This document shows, piece after piece, positions 34,101 through 44,400 of a stretch of DNA of 64,000 nt (positions within the stretch are counted from its first letter, which is position 1; every line of letters starts with the position of its first letter). Position numbers and translations under genes: made by a program. The DNA lies in the NCBI GenBank assembly GCA_036435485.1, contig CM071600.1, forward strand, positions 113,576,046 to 113,640,045. Reading direction: 5' to 3'. The notes beneath the pieces were generated by a model. That model was not told the origin of the DNA. It was given only the letters and a program-made list of their open reading frames with translations, and searched no databases. This DNA is from Saposhnikovia divaricata. Taxonomy: Eukaryota > Streptophyta > Magnoliopsida > Apiales > Apiaceae.

Positions 34101-35658
34101 ATGCTTGAATTCAAAAGTTTGTATTTTTTTTGTTGCGCATGCTATTTAAGCAAGTTTAACTGGTTGTTGTCATTTTAATTTCGTTTCTCGTAATCAGCAT
34201 GTATTAAATGGTGAAATTAGTTGGGACTGTTGTTCATTGTTTTACATTTTGAATTGGTGAAATTAATTGTTTTACATTGTTCTAATTAAAGATTGCAAGC
34301 TGAAAAATCTCAATGCTGCTTTGCCAGCCAAAGAACTCTCAGCAACTGATGATGCTAAATTGAAGTCTGATGGCATTTAACAGAGCAGAAACTTAGAAGA
34401 TCAATATTCAAGCAATGTTGAAAGCCCAATAAAATAATACGATGCTCTAAAGAGGTGTATAACACCTAACATGGCTGGTGCTGAGAATGCAGGGACTAGT
34501 AGCAGTGATACCTTGGAAGATGGCTGTATCTTATTGCATCTTATTGCAGTATGCGGAAAATGTTTTGTATTCACCATCTTCTGAATTTTGTCAGAATTTT
34601 GTATGAGTGTTTTTATGCTTCATCCCCTTGTCATGTAGGAAGTCCAGTAATTTATATCAGCCTTGTAGTACCAAAGCTTTGAACTGAATTGTATGTCTAT
34701 CATATATTATTATTACCCTTTTGTTTTAATTTTGTCAAGCTTAATTCCATCAATCATCTTCTCATATCATGTTGATTAAAAGTTTCCCAGCAATCGAAAA
34801 TGGATGGCCTCATTGTTTATTTAAAGAAGAAATTTAATGACAATTTTGATTATGCATGGATTTAAATTTGAAAATTACCTTTTTTTAAATTTATAAATAA
34901 TTAAATTTGAGAATTGAAATATTTCTATTTTAGTAATTTATAAAAGTTTTCCAATTTTGCAAAATTTTAATTTTAATATTTTAAATTTTAGTTTCAAATA
35001 TTGAACCAATCCCTCTATTCAAATAAGAACCAAGCCCTCCGTCCAAACAAGTTAAGTGTTGAACCCTACTCTACTCAACCCTTCCATCCAAACAAGGTAA
35101 GGGTTCAACCCATCCCAACCCAACCTAACCCAACCCTTCGCTTCCCAACCCTCAATCGAAATAGACCCTTTGGTTTCAGATTTGAAAAGACAACCAAGGG
35201 CCGAGGATGAACACCTAAGCAGCAAGTACTGTCACTACCTTAAAAGGAAGACATGAGAAAATACATTAATATATGGGTTTTCTGATATAATTTTACTTCA
35301 AAAAAAAAAAAAAAAACTAAATCCTTACAAAAGAACCCTATAGTCTGCAACCAAACAGACACTTGGTGCTTTTTAAACATTTCGAATATTTGGTTTTGGT
35401 TTCAATTACTTAAGAAACGGCAATGAGGGGTTTGGTTTGGGCTCCTCTAGGTAATCAAAACAAACTAGCCAAACTAAACACAAATCAATAACCCAATGAA
35501 TTTCACTATAAAAGGCATAGAAAAACCAAGGGGAAGCAAAAAATTAAAAAACCTGTAATGATGGCTGTTAGATGAGTTCCGTCTATTCCCTCCGTAACTT
35601 GCTCTGCAGTGTTACCACCCCAGAATCCAGATTCGCCTTTCCCTCCAAACCTCCACAT
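24850..35658 (-). CDS. Short-chain dehydrogenase/reductase, TIC32-like, 8 exons
   Basis: This is a predicted NAD(P)H-dependent oxidoreductase of 322 residues. Exons, in transcript order, are 35658-35553, 27249-27018, 26850-26768, 26674-26518, 26163-26073, 25370-25283, 25138-25092 and 25014-24850. All introns are GT..AG and all phases agree, with no stop or shift. The fold signature is complete: TGATNGIG cofactor loop at residues 35-42, NNAG at 114-117, catalytic Ser171 in NVAS, and Tyr204/Lys208 in YGQSK. The N-terminus MWRFGGKGESGFWGGNTAEQ and the end KKLWDYSLSF match the plant TIC32/retinol-dehydrogenase-like branch. TIC32 itself acts at the chloroplast inner envelope; whether this paralogue does is unknown and its substrate cannot be read. 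Intron 1 is 8.3 kb and full of transposons. This is the only host gene here that looks functional. Confidence 0.9.
25525..25870 (+). mobile_element. Helitron-like insertion in an SDR intron
   Basis: Sequence in the intron between exons 5 and 6 begins TCTATACTAGCATATAACC, close to the canonical 5' end of plant Helitrons. It is followed by the palindrome CCGTGCGAAGCACGG. Downstream a 75-80 bp AT-rich unit (ending CATTAATAAAGAGTATAGA) occurs twice in tandem. A CTRR 3' end with hairpin was not found, so the right limit is approximate. Confidence 0.35.
27250..28217. other. SDR intron 1, 3' portion
   Basis: This is intron sequence next to exon 2, without a supportable gene or recognisable element. 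It ends where LTR-like sequence begins. Confidence 0.6.
28218..29010 (+). mobile_element. LTR-like segment related to the Tat LTR
   Basis: It starts TGTTGTGCCCAAAATCCGC and continues GGGCTTGATTTAAGGCCCATTAA, as in the LTRs at 50316 and 62668. It also shares GGATATGTAGGCACTTTGCAAG near its end, after which similarity stops. The middle is divergent. It is a solo or truncated LTR of a related family in SDR intron 1. A clean right border and target duplication could not be settled. Confidence 0.5.
29118..30114 (+). pseudogene. Unrecognised broken reading frame, retroelement or pararetrovirus-like
   Basis: An open frame of 133 codons at 29118-29519 (KYIYFNYWDYIQAF, NWFYNWWEKLGPSLEILP) ends at TGA. 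A continuation with stops follows to about 29900, including PFLFFSKFQIPWI. An acidic segment DDPTPEDPTPEDIRDALIQ then ends at about 30112. The aromatic NWFxxWWxxxGP pattern resembles proteins I have seen associated with plant retroelements or caulimovirid-like remnants, but I cannot name the family. It is followed by a promoter-like region at 30530-30760. It lies inside the 8.3-kb SDR intron in the antisense orientation to that gene. Confidence 0.3.
30530..30760 (+). promoter_or_regulatory. Possible retroelement promoter and polyadenylation region
   Basis: GGGACCCGAAGAGCACCC is followed by repeated TTGTAAAAGTT words, then CTCTCTATATAAAGAGAGCT (a TATA box inside a short palindrome) and GAATAAGATC about 45 bp downstream. 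The arrangement resembles an LTR or pararetrovirus transcription start. Activity is not shown by sequence. Confidence 0.3.
30772..31112. mobile_element. Possible MITE inserted in a TA microsatellite
   Basis: The segment runs from TATAGGCAAGTGATCAAATA to TTAGAGTAAGACCCTATA. Both ends show TATAGG in opposite orientation and abut TA repeats. The inner halves share TAGAAAC/GTTTCTA words in inverted order. Superfamily is unclear. Confidence 0.35.
31113..31157. repeat. (TA)n microsatellite
   Basis: About 22 uninterrupted TA units. Confidence 0.95.
31158..32075 (+). pseudogene. 5'-truncated LINE: zinc-finger end and RNase H domain
   Basis: From about 31330 the frame reads the end of a plant L1 zinc-finger region (ISWMLWKSRNELIWNQ). 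After a frameshift near 31640 an RNase H-like domain follows (VVRDHEG, IEARSKCLRGNPSADLAE, VIESDCLQIVQAI, KRSANKVAHYLVRN). It stops at TAA 32045-32047. A short tail with TTAATAAAATTCGAC and an A-rich run ends it. Catalytic Glu and Asp are visible but the first Asp region is out of frame. It is a dead 3' fragment inside the SDR intron, opposite in orientation to the gene. Confidence 0.7.
32076..32250 (+). repeat. Fragment of the foldback MITE family at 37388-38254
   Basis: It shares ATTAACCTTTCGTTTGGTTATG, split by small changes, and surrounding AT-rich words with about 37970-38110. It is one arm only. Confidence 0.5.
32251..32893. other. SDR intron 1, AT-rich spacer
   Basis: No gene is seen. 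A half copy of the GAGCATCTCC-type MITE (TAAGAG-rich, ending CGAAGATGCTCTTGG) lies at about 32715-32830. Confidence 0.5.
33137..33330. repeat. CT-rich low-complexity tract
   Basis: About 190 bp of TCTCTC/CCCTCTCTC pyrimidine sequence in the 5' part of the Harbinger element. Reading frames through it are composition artefacts. Confidence 0.9.
33667..34060 (+). pseudogene. Harbinger transposase N-terminal fragment
   Basis: After a TTAATGTAG acceptor-like sequence the frame MDKEGRRKKFKKMG leads, through a TGA at 33802-33804, to HYCRSIIRMSHGTFLDLC and MLIEHGGLRQ. This is the conserved N-terminal block of plant PIF/Harbinger transposases. After a frame change the end reads GEVIRDFIAAEMWANDSL, similar to the C-terminal end of these proteins. 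The DDE nuclease core is deleted. Confidence 0.6.
35172..35552. other. SDR intron 1, 5' portion
   Basis: Intron sequence next to exon 1, with a 15-bp A-run near 35300. Nothing else is recognised. Confidence 0.6.
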
Positions 35659-35720
35659 CGTCTCCTTTTGCTACTCAGGTTTACTATATATAGAATTAAT
35701 CAAGCTTACTATATATAGAA
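35659..35720 (-). promoter_or_regulatory. Probable core promoter of the SDR gene, duplicated TATA box
   Basis: Upstream of the start codon the minus strand has two CTATATATAGTAA boxes, at about 35683-35693 and 35708-35718. Each lies in a repeated AAGCTTACTATATATAG-like block 25 bp apart. The distal box would give a leader of about 20-25 nt, the proximal one almost none. Transcription starts are inferred, not seen. Confidence 0.45.
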
Positions 35721-36055
35721 GATATATGTATTTGATCAAGCTAGCATGGGAAGAACAAGGAATGAAGTTATCTATATACGTAGTATAAAATATTTGGTTA
35801 GACTACTTGTTTAGCCTGTACTCGTTTATTAAGACAAAGCAGTGTGCCAACAAAGAATATGTAGCCCATTTATGACGACTCGGGATCTAGCTACTCGGCC
35901 CGTCTTAATTGACTTCCATAAAATTTACTCTTATTTTTGTGATCGAGAATGTTCTTACTTTTTTATTTTTATTTTTTTTGTCAAAACAAAAAAGTTTATA
36001 GGTTTTTTTATAAATAAATAGGAAAAAATAAATTTTTGCACATTTACTTTTGTTA
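35721..36055. other. Spacer upstream of the SDR promoter
   Basis: AT-rich, with no gene. It would contain any further upstream regulatory sites of the SDR gene. Confidence 0.5.
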
Positions 36056-37045
36056 AGAATAGCTATTTGCAATTTTACTAAGTTTCAAAATTGTAAAAAT
36101 ACTAACCCTAACCCTAGCCCCCTCCCCCCTCTGTTGGACGCAGTGGCGGTTGTACTTTTTTTTTTTTTTTTTTAAGGTGGGGTGATAATTTGGTTCATTT
36201 GGGTTGCAAGGCCCCGCAGGGGCATATTCAACTGAATGCAACCACATTCAACTGAATTCAACTACATTCAACTTCTTGTTTTTTTAAGGTGGGGATATTT
36301 TTGTGGATTTGGTTTGCAAGGCCCCGCAGGGGCATATTCAACTGAATGCAACCACATGCAACTAATTGCAACCACATGCAACTAAATTTCTGATTTTAAG
36401 TTCCATTTTTCAGTTGTCCTTTTTGACCGCATTTTTGAACTATAAAATGCGGTCGAAAAGGACAACTGAAAAATGGAACTTGAAATCAGCAACCATATGC
36501 AACCATATGCAACTAAATTTCTGATTTCAGTTGCATTCAGTTGAATATTGCCCCTGGCGGGGCCTTGCAACCCAAATCCAACAAAATCACCTCACCTTAA
36601 AAAAAAAGAAAGTTGAATGTGCTTGCATTTGGTTGTATATTGCCCCTGGCGTGGTCTTGCAACCCAAATCCACCAAAATCACACTACCTTAAAAAAAAAA
36701 AAAGTTGAATGTGGTTGCATTTGGTTGTATATTGCTCCTGGCGGGGCCTTGCAACCCAAATCCACCAAAATCACCCCACCTTAATAAAAAAAAAGTTGAA
36801 TGTGGTTGCATTCAGTTGAATATGCCCATGCGGAGCTTTGTAACCCAAATCCACCAAAATAGCACCCCACCTTAAAAAAAAAGAAAAGTACACAGGCTGA
36901 TGAACGCAGGAGAAATGGGAAAAGAGAAAGGGAGAGGGTTAGGGTTGGTATTTTTGCAATTTTGAAACTTAGGTTGGTAAAATTGCAATTAATTCAAGGA
37001 GATGGTATTTTTGCAAATAGAAACTTTAAATCTAGTATTCTTGGT
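36056..37045. mobile_element. Foldback element with tandem-repeat arms
   Basis: The outer arms are inverted copies of a TTGCAATTTTAC...CTAACCC block (36070-36110 against 36935-37015). Inside them, a unit of about 100-125 bp (AAGGTGGGGTGAT, GGGTTGCAAGGCCCCGC, CAACTGAATGCAACC) occurs twice in the left arm (36172-36375). It occurs four times, inverted, in the right arm (36520-36895). A near-perfect hairpin forms the centre. No coding capacity. Complex, internally repeated inverted arms are the hallmark of foldback or MULE-TIR elements. Confidence 0.7.
36390..36489. repeat. Central hairpin of the foldback element
   Basis: Arms of about 46 bp (TTCAGTTGTCCTTTTTGACC and its near-exact complement) surround a loop of about 8 bp. 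It would form a stable cruciform or RNA stem. Confidence 0.9.
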
Positions 37046-37387
37046 AAATTTCCAAGTTTATACTTAATTACTTATATTTTATATTAAGAGGCAATCGAAA
37101 AAAAATTATTATTTTTGTTATATTCAAAATCAAAGTTTATTTTCTTTTCTTTTAATTTTAAAAAAATATTAAGTTACTATTCATATTTATGAAAAATTGA
37201 AAATTATTTTATTTCAACAATAATGTATTAATTAGAAAAATATAATAATTTCTTTTGCCAAAATCAAAAGTTTTGATATTTTTGAAATGTACCTTACATT
37301 ATTGGTATGGCCCCGAGATGATGTAAAAGTAATACACACTAGTATTAAAGTACTGGCGGGCTCTATATTCTGTTGTAAAACGTGATT
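37046..37387. other. AT-rich spacer between foldback elements
   Basis: No gene or defined element is seen. Confidence 0.5.
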
Positions 37388-38254
37388 GACATTGGGTTTA
37401 CTCCCTCCGTCATGTTGGGTTTTTTCACGGAGACCAAGAATTATAATTAAAATAAGTGAAGTAGTGGGTGTAATAGTAATTTTATTGTTAAAATAAGTGA
37501 AGTAGTGGATGTAATAGTGATTTTATTGTTAAAATAAGTGAAGTAGTGGGTGTAATAGTGTAAAGTGTTGAAAAAGTGGAGTGAAGTAATGGATGTAATA
37601 ATGTATTTTATTGTTAAAAGTTACTATTTATAGTATGTAAAGAAATGAGAGGGACGTCCCAAAATAGAAACTGTAAAGAAATGAGAGGGACGGAGGGAGT
37701 ATATTAAAATGGTCATCTATTACACTCAAATGTATCAAGTAGGATATCTATTTAAAAACGATATCATTTGAATCATTAAATCATAATAAATATCAAAGTG
37801 GCCACCTTTTATAGTTCTCGGAAAGTAAAAGTAATTTTTCATCGAGTTTACACATTTTTCTTAAACACTACTATAATCAAATGAATGGTTAAGAATTCTA
37901 GTATTTTTTATAATATATTTAGAATTTAAAAAGTTTATTTACTATTTATTTTTAATTAAAACAAGGAAAATGACAATAAAATAAAAAATAAATAGTAAAT
38001 AAATTTTTAAAAATCTAAATATATTATCAGAAATACTAGAATTATTAACCTTTCGTTTGGTTATGGAAGCATTCAAGAAAAATGTGTATAACTCGATGAA
38101 AAATTACTTTTACTTCCCGAGTACAATAATGAGTGCTCACTTTGATATTAATTATGACTTTAATGGTTCAAATGATATCGTTTTTGAATGGGTGGTGTAC
38201 TTGATACATTCGAGTGCAATGGGTGGCCACTTTGATATAAAACCCGATTGACAT
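37388..38254. mobile_element. Foldback MITE with arms of about 280 bp
   Basis: The left arm (37388-37400 plus 37702-37975) and right arm (37976-38254) are inverted copies meeting near 37975. Paired blocks include AACGATATCATTTGAA, TATCAAAGTGGCCACC and AAGTAAAAGTAATTTTTCAT. A Stowaway MITE interrupts the left arm. There is no protein. Borders are approximate (TGACAT at both ends). Confidence 0.7.
37401..37699. mobile_element. Stowaway-type MITE
   Basis: CTCCCTCCGT and ACGGAGGGAG ends lie between TA dinucleotides (37399-37400, 37700-37701). A 42-45 bp unit (AATAAGTGAAGTAGTGG, GTAATAGT, TTTTATTGTTA) is repeated three times inside. The right end is partly doubled (GAGAGGGACG twice). Confidence 0.85.
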
Positions 38255-38256
38255 TT

Positions 38257-38492
38257 TGTCAAAGACACACAGTAGTATAGCTAGATATAGAAGAAGAAAA
38301 TTGTGCCATGTATTTAATTCACCTGTCTCATGCGTTGCTTTTCATTGCCTATAAAAAGCATGATTCGGAAGAAGTAAAATGCACCGAGCAGCTTCATTAT
38401 ATTTCTATACAGCTCTCTCCCTCTATCTTTTCTTAAGTAGTAATATTTATTAGTAGTTCCTCAATTGTTATTATAGCTAGTATATTACAACA
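38257..38492 (+). repeat. 5' LTR of the copia element
   Basis: It begins TGTCAAAGACACACAG after the foldback MITE and ends TATTACAACA. It has a TATAAAAAG box near 38350. TTTATCAGCACGAAG follows, the usual sequence after this type of copia LTR. Confidence 0.65.
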
Positions 38493-39052
38493 CTTTATCA
38501 GCACGAAGCCCTGCCGGAACTGAGAAGGTATAATTTTATTTTAATATACATATATGGCCGGAGCACCGCCTACTAATAACTAAAATATATATGGCCGGAG
38601 CACCGCCTACTAAAAACGATACAATTTAATTTTGGGTAATGCCGAAATACTGTGGGAACCTTTTTAATTATGTTGTCATTGATATATCAATTGTTGTTAT
38701 ATATTAACTGACCTTTATCTACACTGTTGCTAAAATGGTACCATTCATCGAAAGATATTGTGGGAACATTTTTATTTATCATAAAATAATCTTTGTACGT
38801 GACTAACTTATGCAGGATTTTCTACCTAAATATATTTATCAGTTGGAGATAACCTGTATACGCAGACGTCCGTATGGCAGGTGAAAATCCATTTGTTTTA
38901 CTATACACAGATCTATTTATAATCTCAATGATAATAATGATATATACATTTATTATTGCATATCTGTTAACGCACCCGATTAACTAGGATTTATGTAATA
39001 TTTATATTGATGATTTAAGTATAATAATTTGTGTGTTAAATTTAGATTTAGT

Positions 39053-40148
39053 ATGACAAACCTTACAAGCTTATCGTTCGTTGCGTTGAATATTTTTGGA
39101 GATAATTATTTGTCATGAGTACAAGATGTAAAATTGCATCTTGGTTCAAAGAAATTAAGCGATACGATAAAGGCAGAAAATATAGCCACGGTTGAAGAAA
39201 ACTTTACCTCCATTATTTTTCTCCGACATCACATGCATGAAGATTTAAAATCTTAATACCTAGAAGTCGAGGATCCTTATATTTTATGGGAAATCTAAAA
39301 GATAGGTTTGACCACCAGAAACTAGTTTATCTGCCTGCAGCTGAAAATGATTGGGCTAATCTAAGACTTCAGGATTTTAAGAGTGTTCAGACATATAGTT
39401 CTGCTTTATTCAAGATAAGTTCTAGGCTCATTATGTGCGGTGAGAAAGTTACTGAGAAAAGAAAAATCGATAAAACATTATCAACTTTTCATCCCAATAA
39501 TATCAACTTAGCCGAGATGTATAGGGATCGCAAATTCACCAAGTTCGGGGATCTTCTATCAACTCTCCTTGTTGCTGAACAGAATCATGAATTGGTGATT
39601 AAGAATCATCAATCCCGTCCAACAGGATCTGCCCCTTTACCTGAAGTAAATAACATGTCATTCCAGCAGAATGTACGTGGAAACGGGAGTAGAGGTGGAC
39701 GAGGCCAAGGTCAATACCGTGGACGAGGTCGAAGTCACGGGCACTTTCGTCCTTATAACAGCTCTGGTCACCGGAAGTGGCAATCTGAACAGAGTAAAAG
39801 AAAGGCACCACAGGGAGGGAAAATGGATAACACATGCCATAAGTGTGGAATGGAAGGACACTGGGCACGTAATTGTCAATGGTTTCTGAGGATATATGCA
39901 TTGTTGATTGTGGCACACCTCATACGATTCTATAGCGCCGAAAATATTTTACCCTTCTAACCAAAACCGAAGCACAAGTTGGGACCATATCTGGTGTATC
40001 TAATATAATTGAGGGTTTTTGGAAAGGCTAGTTTTATCTTACCTAATGGTACACACATACGTATTTCAAATGCATTATTTTCTAGTAAATCCACTAGAAA
40101 TCTTCTTAGTTTTAAGGATATTCCACTCAACTGTTTTCACATCGAAAC
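39053..40148 (+). pseudogene. Copia gag and protease start, broken
   Basis: The frame opens MTNLTSLSFVALNIFGDNY. After stops at about 39114 and 39256 and a frameshift near 39285 it continues as typical copia gag (DRFDHQKLVYLP, DFKSVQTYSSALFKIS). A Gly/Arg-rich stretch and a CCHC knuckle CHKCGMEGHWARNC follow, at about 39835-39876. In the next frame the protease reads VDCGTPHTIL and runs to FHIET, where the gypsy element is inserted at the GAAAC duplication. Confidence 0.8.
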
Positions 40149-40667
40149 TATAATAACCAAGATTCTCAGAATATATTATGTCAGTTTTCTTTATAATATA
40201 ACTCGTATTAATATTTGGAGAAATTCTTGAGACCATGAGATTGAGGAATTAAACATCGAAACTTTAAAACATCAATTTGGATTTTGTATTTTTTTTATCT
40301 TGAGAAAATTCGAACCAATATCTAGGAAATTTGTTCGATTAGTGCTAGTATTAATTATTTTGAGTACCCGAAAAATGGTTATAAATTATGGATAGCATAT
40401 GGGGCTATGAGATCCTGATGGATTAGTGTATTTTAGAATTTAGATACAATTTTGAGAATATTGAGAATTAATTTGAGAATTGATTCCAATTATTTCAATT
40501 TTTTAGAAAAATGAGTTTAATTAGAGATTTAATTATGAGAATGAGTTTTAGAGCATGAGATTATTATTTTAGACTCGAGAGAACTAGCGTTTATCTATGT
40601 TAAATTCTAGTAATTTATTTTGAGTTTTGGGATTTATTCATGGATTTAATATTATTAGATTTTATTA

Positions 40668-41450
40668 GCTTTTCATCCTCAAACGGATGGGCAGAGTGAG
40701 AGAGCAATACAGACGTTGGAGGATATGTTAAGAGCTTGTGTATTGGATTTCAAAGGAAGCTGGGATGATCATCTACCTCTGATAGATTTTGATTATAATA
40801 ATAGTTATCATGTGAGCATTAAGATGCCACCATATGAAACATTATACGGGAGAAAGTGTCGATCACCAGTGTGTTAGGATGAAATAGGGGAAAAGAAAAT
40901 ATTAGGTCTAGAACTGGTTGAACAGAGAAAGCAAACAATCGAGATCATACGGAAAAGATTAGTAGTTGCTCAAGATCGTCAGAAGAATTATTTTGATCCA
41001 AAGAGAAAGGACAAACAATTGAACGTAGGAGACAAAGTTCTGTTGAAAGATTCTCCTTGGAAAGGTGTCATGAGGTTTGGGAAGAAAGGGAAATTGAGTC
41101 GAAGATTTATAGGACCTTTTCAGATTCTAAAACAAGTTGGTGCTGTAGCTTATCAATTGGCTCTTCCGCCAGATCTTAAGTATGTCCACGATGTATTTCA
41201 CATTTCAGTATTGCGGTCATATCAATTTAATAGCAAGCATGTGATAGATTATGAACCGATTGAGATACGAACTAATCTAACTTACGAGGAGCGATCTGTG
41301 GAGATTGTTGATCGAAAAGTGCAGGAGCTGAGGAAGAAGAAAATTGATTTGGTGAAAGTAATATGGAGAAACCATAAAATCGAAGAAGCTACTTGGGAGC
41401 TTGAGGAAGAGATGAGGAAGAAGTATCCTTTTTTGTTTGAATGCAGCTAA
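40668..41450 (+). pseudogene. Tekay-like integrase end and chromodomain
   Basis: It starts inside the integrase core (FHPQTDGQSERAIQ, ETLYGRKCRSPVC). After a TAG at 40875-40877 it reads on to the integrase C-terminal domain (LSRRFIGPFQIL, YVHDVFHISVLR). It ends with a chromodomain-like segment VIWRNHKIEEATWELEE and a stop before 41451. Everything upstream of the core, including reverse transcriptase, was deleted. Confidence 0.85.
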
Positions 41451-41484
41451 TTCCGAAGACGGAATTCTTTTAAGAGGGGTAGAA

Positions 41485-44400
41485 TGTAATAACCAAGATT
41501 CTCAGAATATATTCTGTAAGTTTTCTTTATAATATAAGTCGTATTAATATTTGGAGAAACTCTTGAGACCATGAGATTGAGGAATTAAACATAGAAACTT
41601 TAAAACATCATTTGGAATTTGGATTTTTGTTATCTTGAGAAAATCCGAACCAATATCTAGGAAATTTGTTCGATTAGTGCTAGTATTAATTATTTTGAGT
41701 ACCCAGAAAATGGTTATAAATTTTGGAGAGCATATGGGGCTATGAGATCTTGATGGATTAGTGTATTTTAGAATTTAGATACAATTTTGAGAATATTGAG
41801 AATTAATTTGAGAATTGATCCCAATTATTTCAATTTTTTAGAAAAATGAGTTTAATTAGAGATTTAATTATGAGAATGAGTTTTAGAGCATGAGAATATT
41901 ACTTTAGACTCGAGAGAACTAGAGTTTAACTATGTTAAATTGTAGTAATTTATTTTGAGTTTTGGGATTTATTCATGGATTTAATATTATTAGATTTTAT
42001 TATTTTTTAAAATAGAAATAAGTTAATAAAAAAAAAGTATAGAGAATTCTAGATAAGTGAAGAAAGGAAAAGCATTGTCTAAGGAGGTGACAAGTGTCCT
42101 AAAACCCCCCATTTGAAGCATATATTCGGCCAAAATAGAAAAAAAGAGAAAGAGAAAAGAAAAAGAGAGAAGAGAGAAAAAGAGAGAAGAAAAGGCTTGA
42201 AATTTTCTTGTGAGTGCTTGGAATCAAAGTATAAACACATATTAATAGTGGGTAAAGCTTGTCTTGGAGCTTTAACTTGTATTGGTGGTGGATTGGAAAG
42301 AGGAGGAAAAGAGGAAGATGATGAATAGTAGTAGTTTTGGTGGAAAAAGTGGAAGTTTTGTTTGATTGAAACTTGGTTTTTGGTTTAAACTTGAAAAAAG
42401 GTATGATTCTTGATTCTTTAAGGTTAAAGATGCTTGATTGTGTTTAATTATATAATTAGAGTTTATGTAGAATTAGGATTCTTGAGTTTTGTTTCCTTAT
42501 GAAATTGGTTGTTGCTTGTGATTTGTAGTAGTTAATGAGTAAGATTTGTGAAAAAGGAAAGTTATACAAATCTGTCCAGAAATTTTCAAGGTCTGCCCTG
42601 TTTTTGCAAGAGGAATTCGAGCAGGTTTTGCTCTACTCTGGGCAGCGGTCTCTTCATGAAAGTTGTTCTATTTGGAGTCTAGTTTGTGTATGTGAAAACC
42701 ATGCATCGATAGAGTAAATGAGCTAAAAGTTCTACATGTTTTAGCGAAGGTAGCGCAAAACTGAAATTTTCTGTGTAGTCGCTCGAGATAACATAATTTC
42801 TTTCCTAAGTAAATGAAGTTGTTTTGAGATAAAAAATTTATGGAAGCTTGACCTGATATTGGAGATTAAATCTGGAAAGTTTCATGTTATAAAGATTATT
42901 TCTCATTTTATTAAAAATGTTTGAGTAAAGCATGCGCGGTAGCATTTTATGTTTCCGATTTGGTTGCCTTGTTTTGGATAGTCATTTTGCTTGGGTTAAA
43001 GATCTTATTTGATGTTGGTCAAAAGATGAAAGTTGTTTGTTTTGGTCTTGTCTAGTTGGCTACCAAATATGGTATGCATTGTATTGGTGGTTAAGGTTTT
43101 CACTTAGGAATTCAATGGAGTTATAGTTGAAAATGGTAGATGAATTGTGGTTGGCGATGGTGTTGAGTATTGATTAATGTTTGGAGATCGGAATAGTCCT
43201 AATGTGATTGTGTGGTATTTTTGGATATTCCGTAAAAACAATAGGTCATGCCGAATTTTCATTAGAAATAAATATATAAATAAGAGCTATTATTAAAATT
43301 AAGTTTACGCGTGGTATATAAGATAAGAGTTATTGTTATAAGATGGAGTTAAGTAGTTAACTTTGAGACTAAGAAATTAAGAAGTAAATTAGAGACAAAG
43401 TTGTCAAATAGAATTGCGATAGTAATTGTTCGACTTAGAACTTTACTTGAGTTACACTTTTGTTGAGATTAAATATATTACTAATGTGAGATATATTGTT
43501 CTGTTCTTCTAGAGCCTAATCTTTTTGGAGGACTTTCACAAAATAGACTTACTCTTTGTTGCTTTCTTTTATTTAATAGCTAAGGACTCCAGGCAAGTCT
43601 ACTATCCTCTTTCTACTTGGAGAATGTTCTTTTTATTTATTATTGTTATATTTAATTATGCAGTTGAACACTCTTGAGCTGATTAGTTATTTATCCAACT
43701 TTCTTCGAGATGACTGAACTCCTATACTCTTTTATATTCATAAACTTTTATAAAAATAAAGATTTCGAGTAAATTACCTTTATGTGAGCATTTCCAATGA
43801 AGATAGATTATTCAAATATCGAAGATTTTAAGTGTATTTTGCTGATCTTATTCATTTAAGACAGCACCTCAGTCAACGATAACGAGCTAATATCATTTGT
43901 TCGAGTTAGCTAAGGGTGATTCTATTTGAGAGCTATCTTATATTACAACTTGTATGAGAAGCAACATACTAATCTATTGATTCATATTAGTATAATTCCA
44001 TTTAATTCTATTGAGCGGGTTCATTGAATCGAACCAAGTGGATGATGAATGTGATTTCAACATCTTATGATGAATCTTGAGAGTGTTAGTTATTACATTG
44101 TGGTCTCAATTGTTCGGAGACATAAGCTAACCACAATTGTTCGAGTTAGCTAACCATGATTATATTTGAATACTTTTATTCTTATAAATGAGCTTGTGTT
44201 GTTACTTTTCAAATGCATATTTTCATCTGATACTGGTCAACGGGATTATTCGAGAAATCGAGTCCCGGTAATGATTTTGTTCAAGAATTCAGAATACTTG
44301 AACAAAGGTGAAATATGGCTCATGTGTGGCCTGGGTGATAAGTGCATCCGTCTGCTAGCAGTAAAGTAGGTGCCATAGATCGGCCGATCATCGACTATGG

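Larger units (their letters stand above)
32894..35168 (+). mobile_element. PIF/Harbinger element, internally deleted
   Basis: The left end is GGGCTTGTTAGCATAGGG and the inverted right end GGGTCTATTTCGATTGAGGG. They are flanked by a 3-bp duplication TTT (32891-32893, 35169-35171); the usual one is TTA/TAA. Subterminal DNA on both sides is rich in GGGTTGG/CCAACCC. A broken transposase start lies inside. It occupies 2.3 kb of SDR intron 1. Confidence 0.7.

Noticed and set aside
42113..42328. Lys/Glu-rich open frame in the Tekay LTR
   Set aside because: It is a purine tract inside a non-coding LTR, without homology or conservation evidence.
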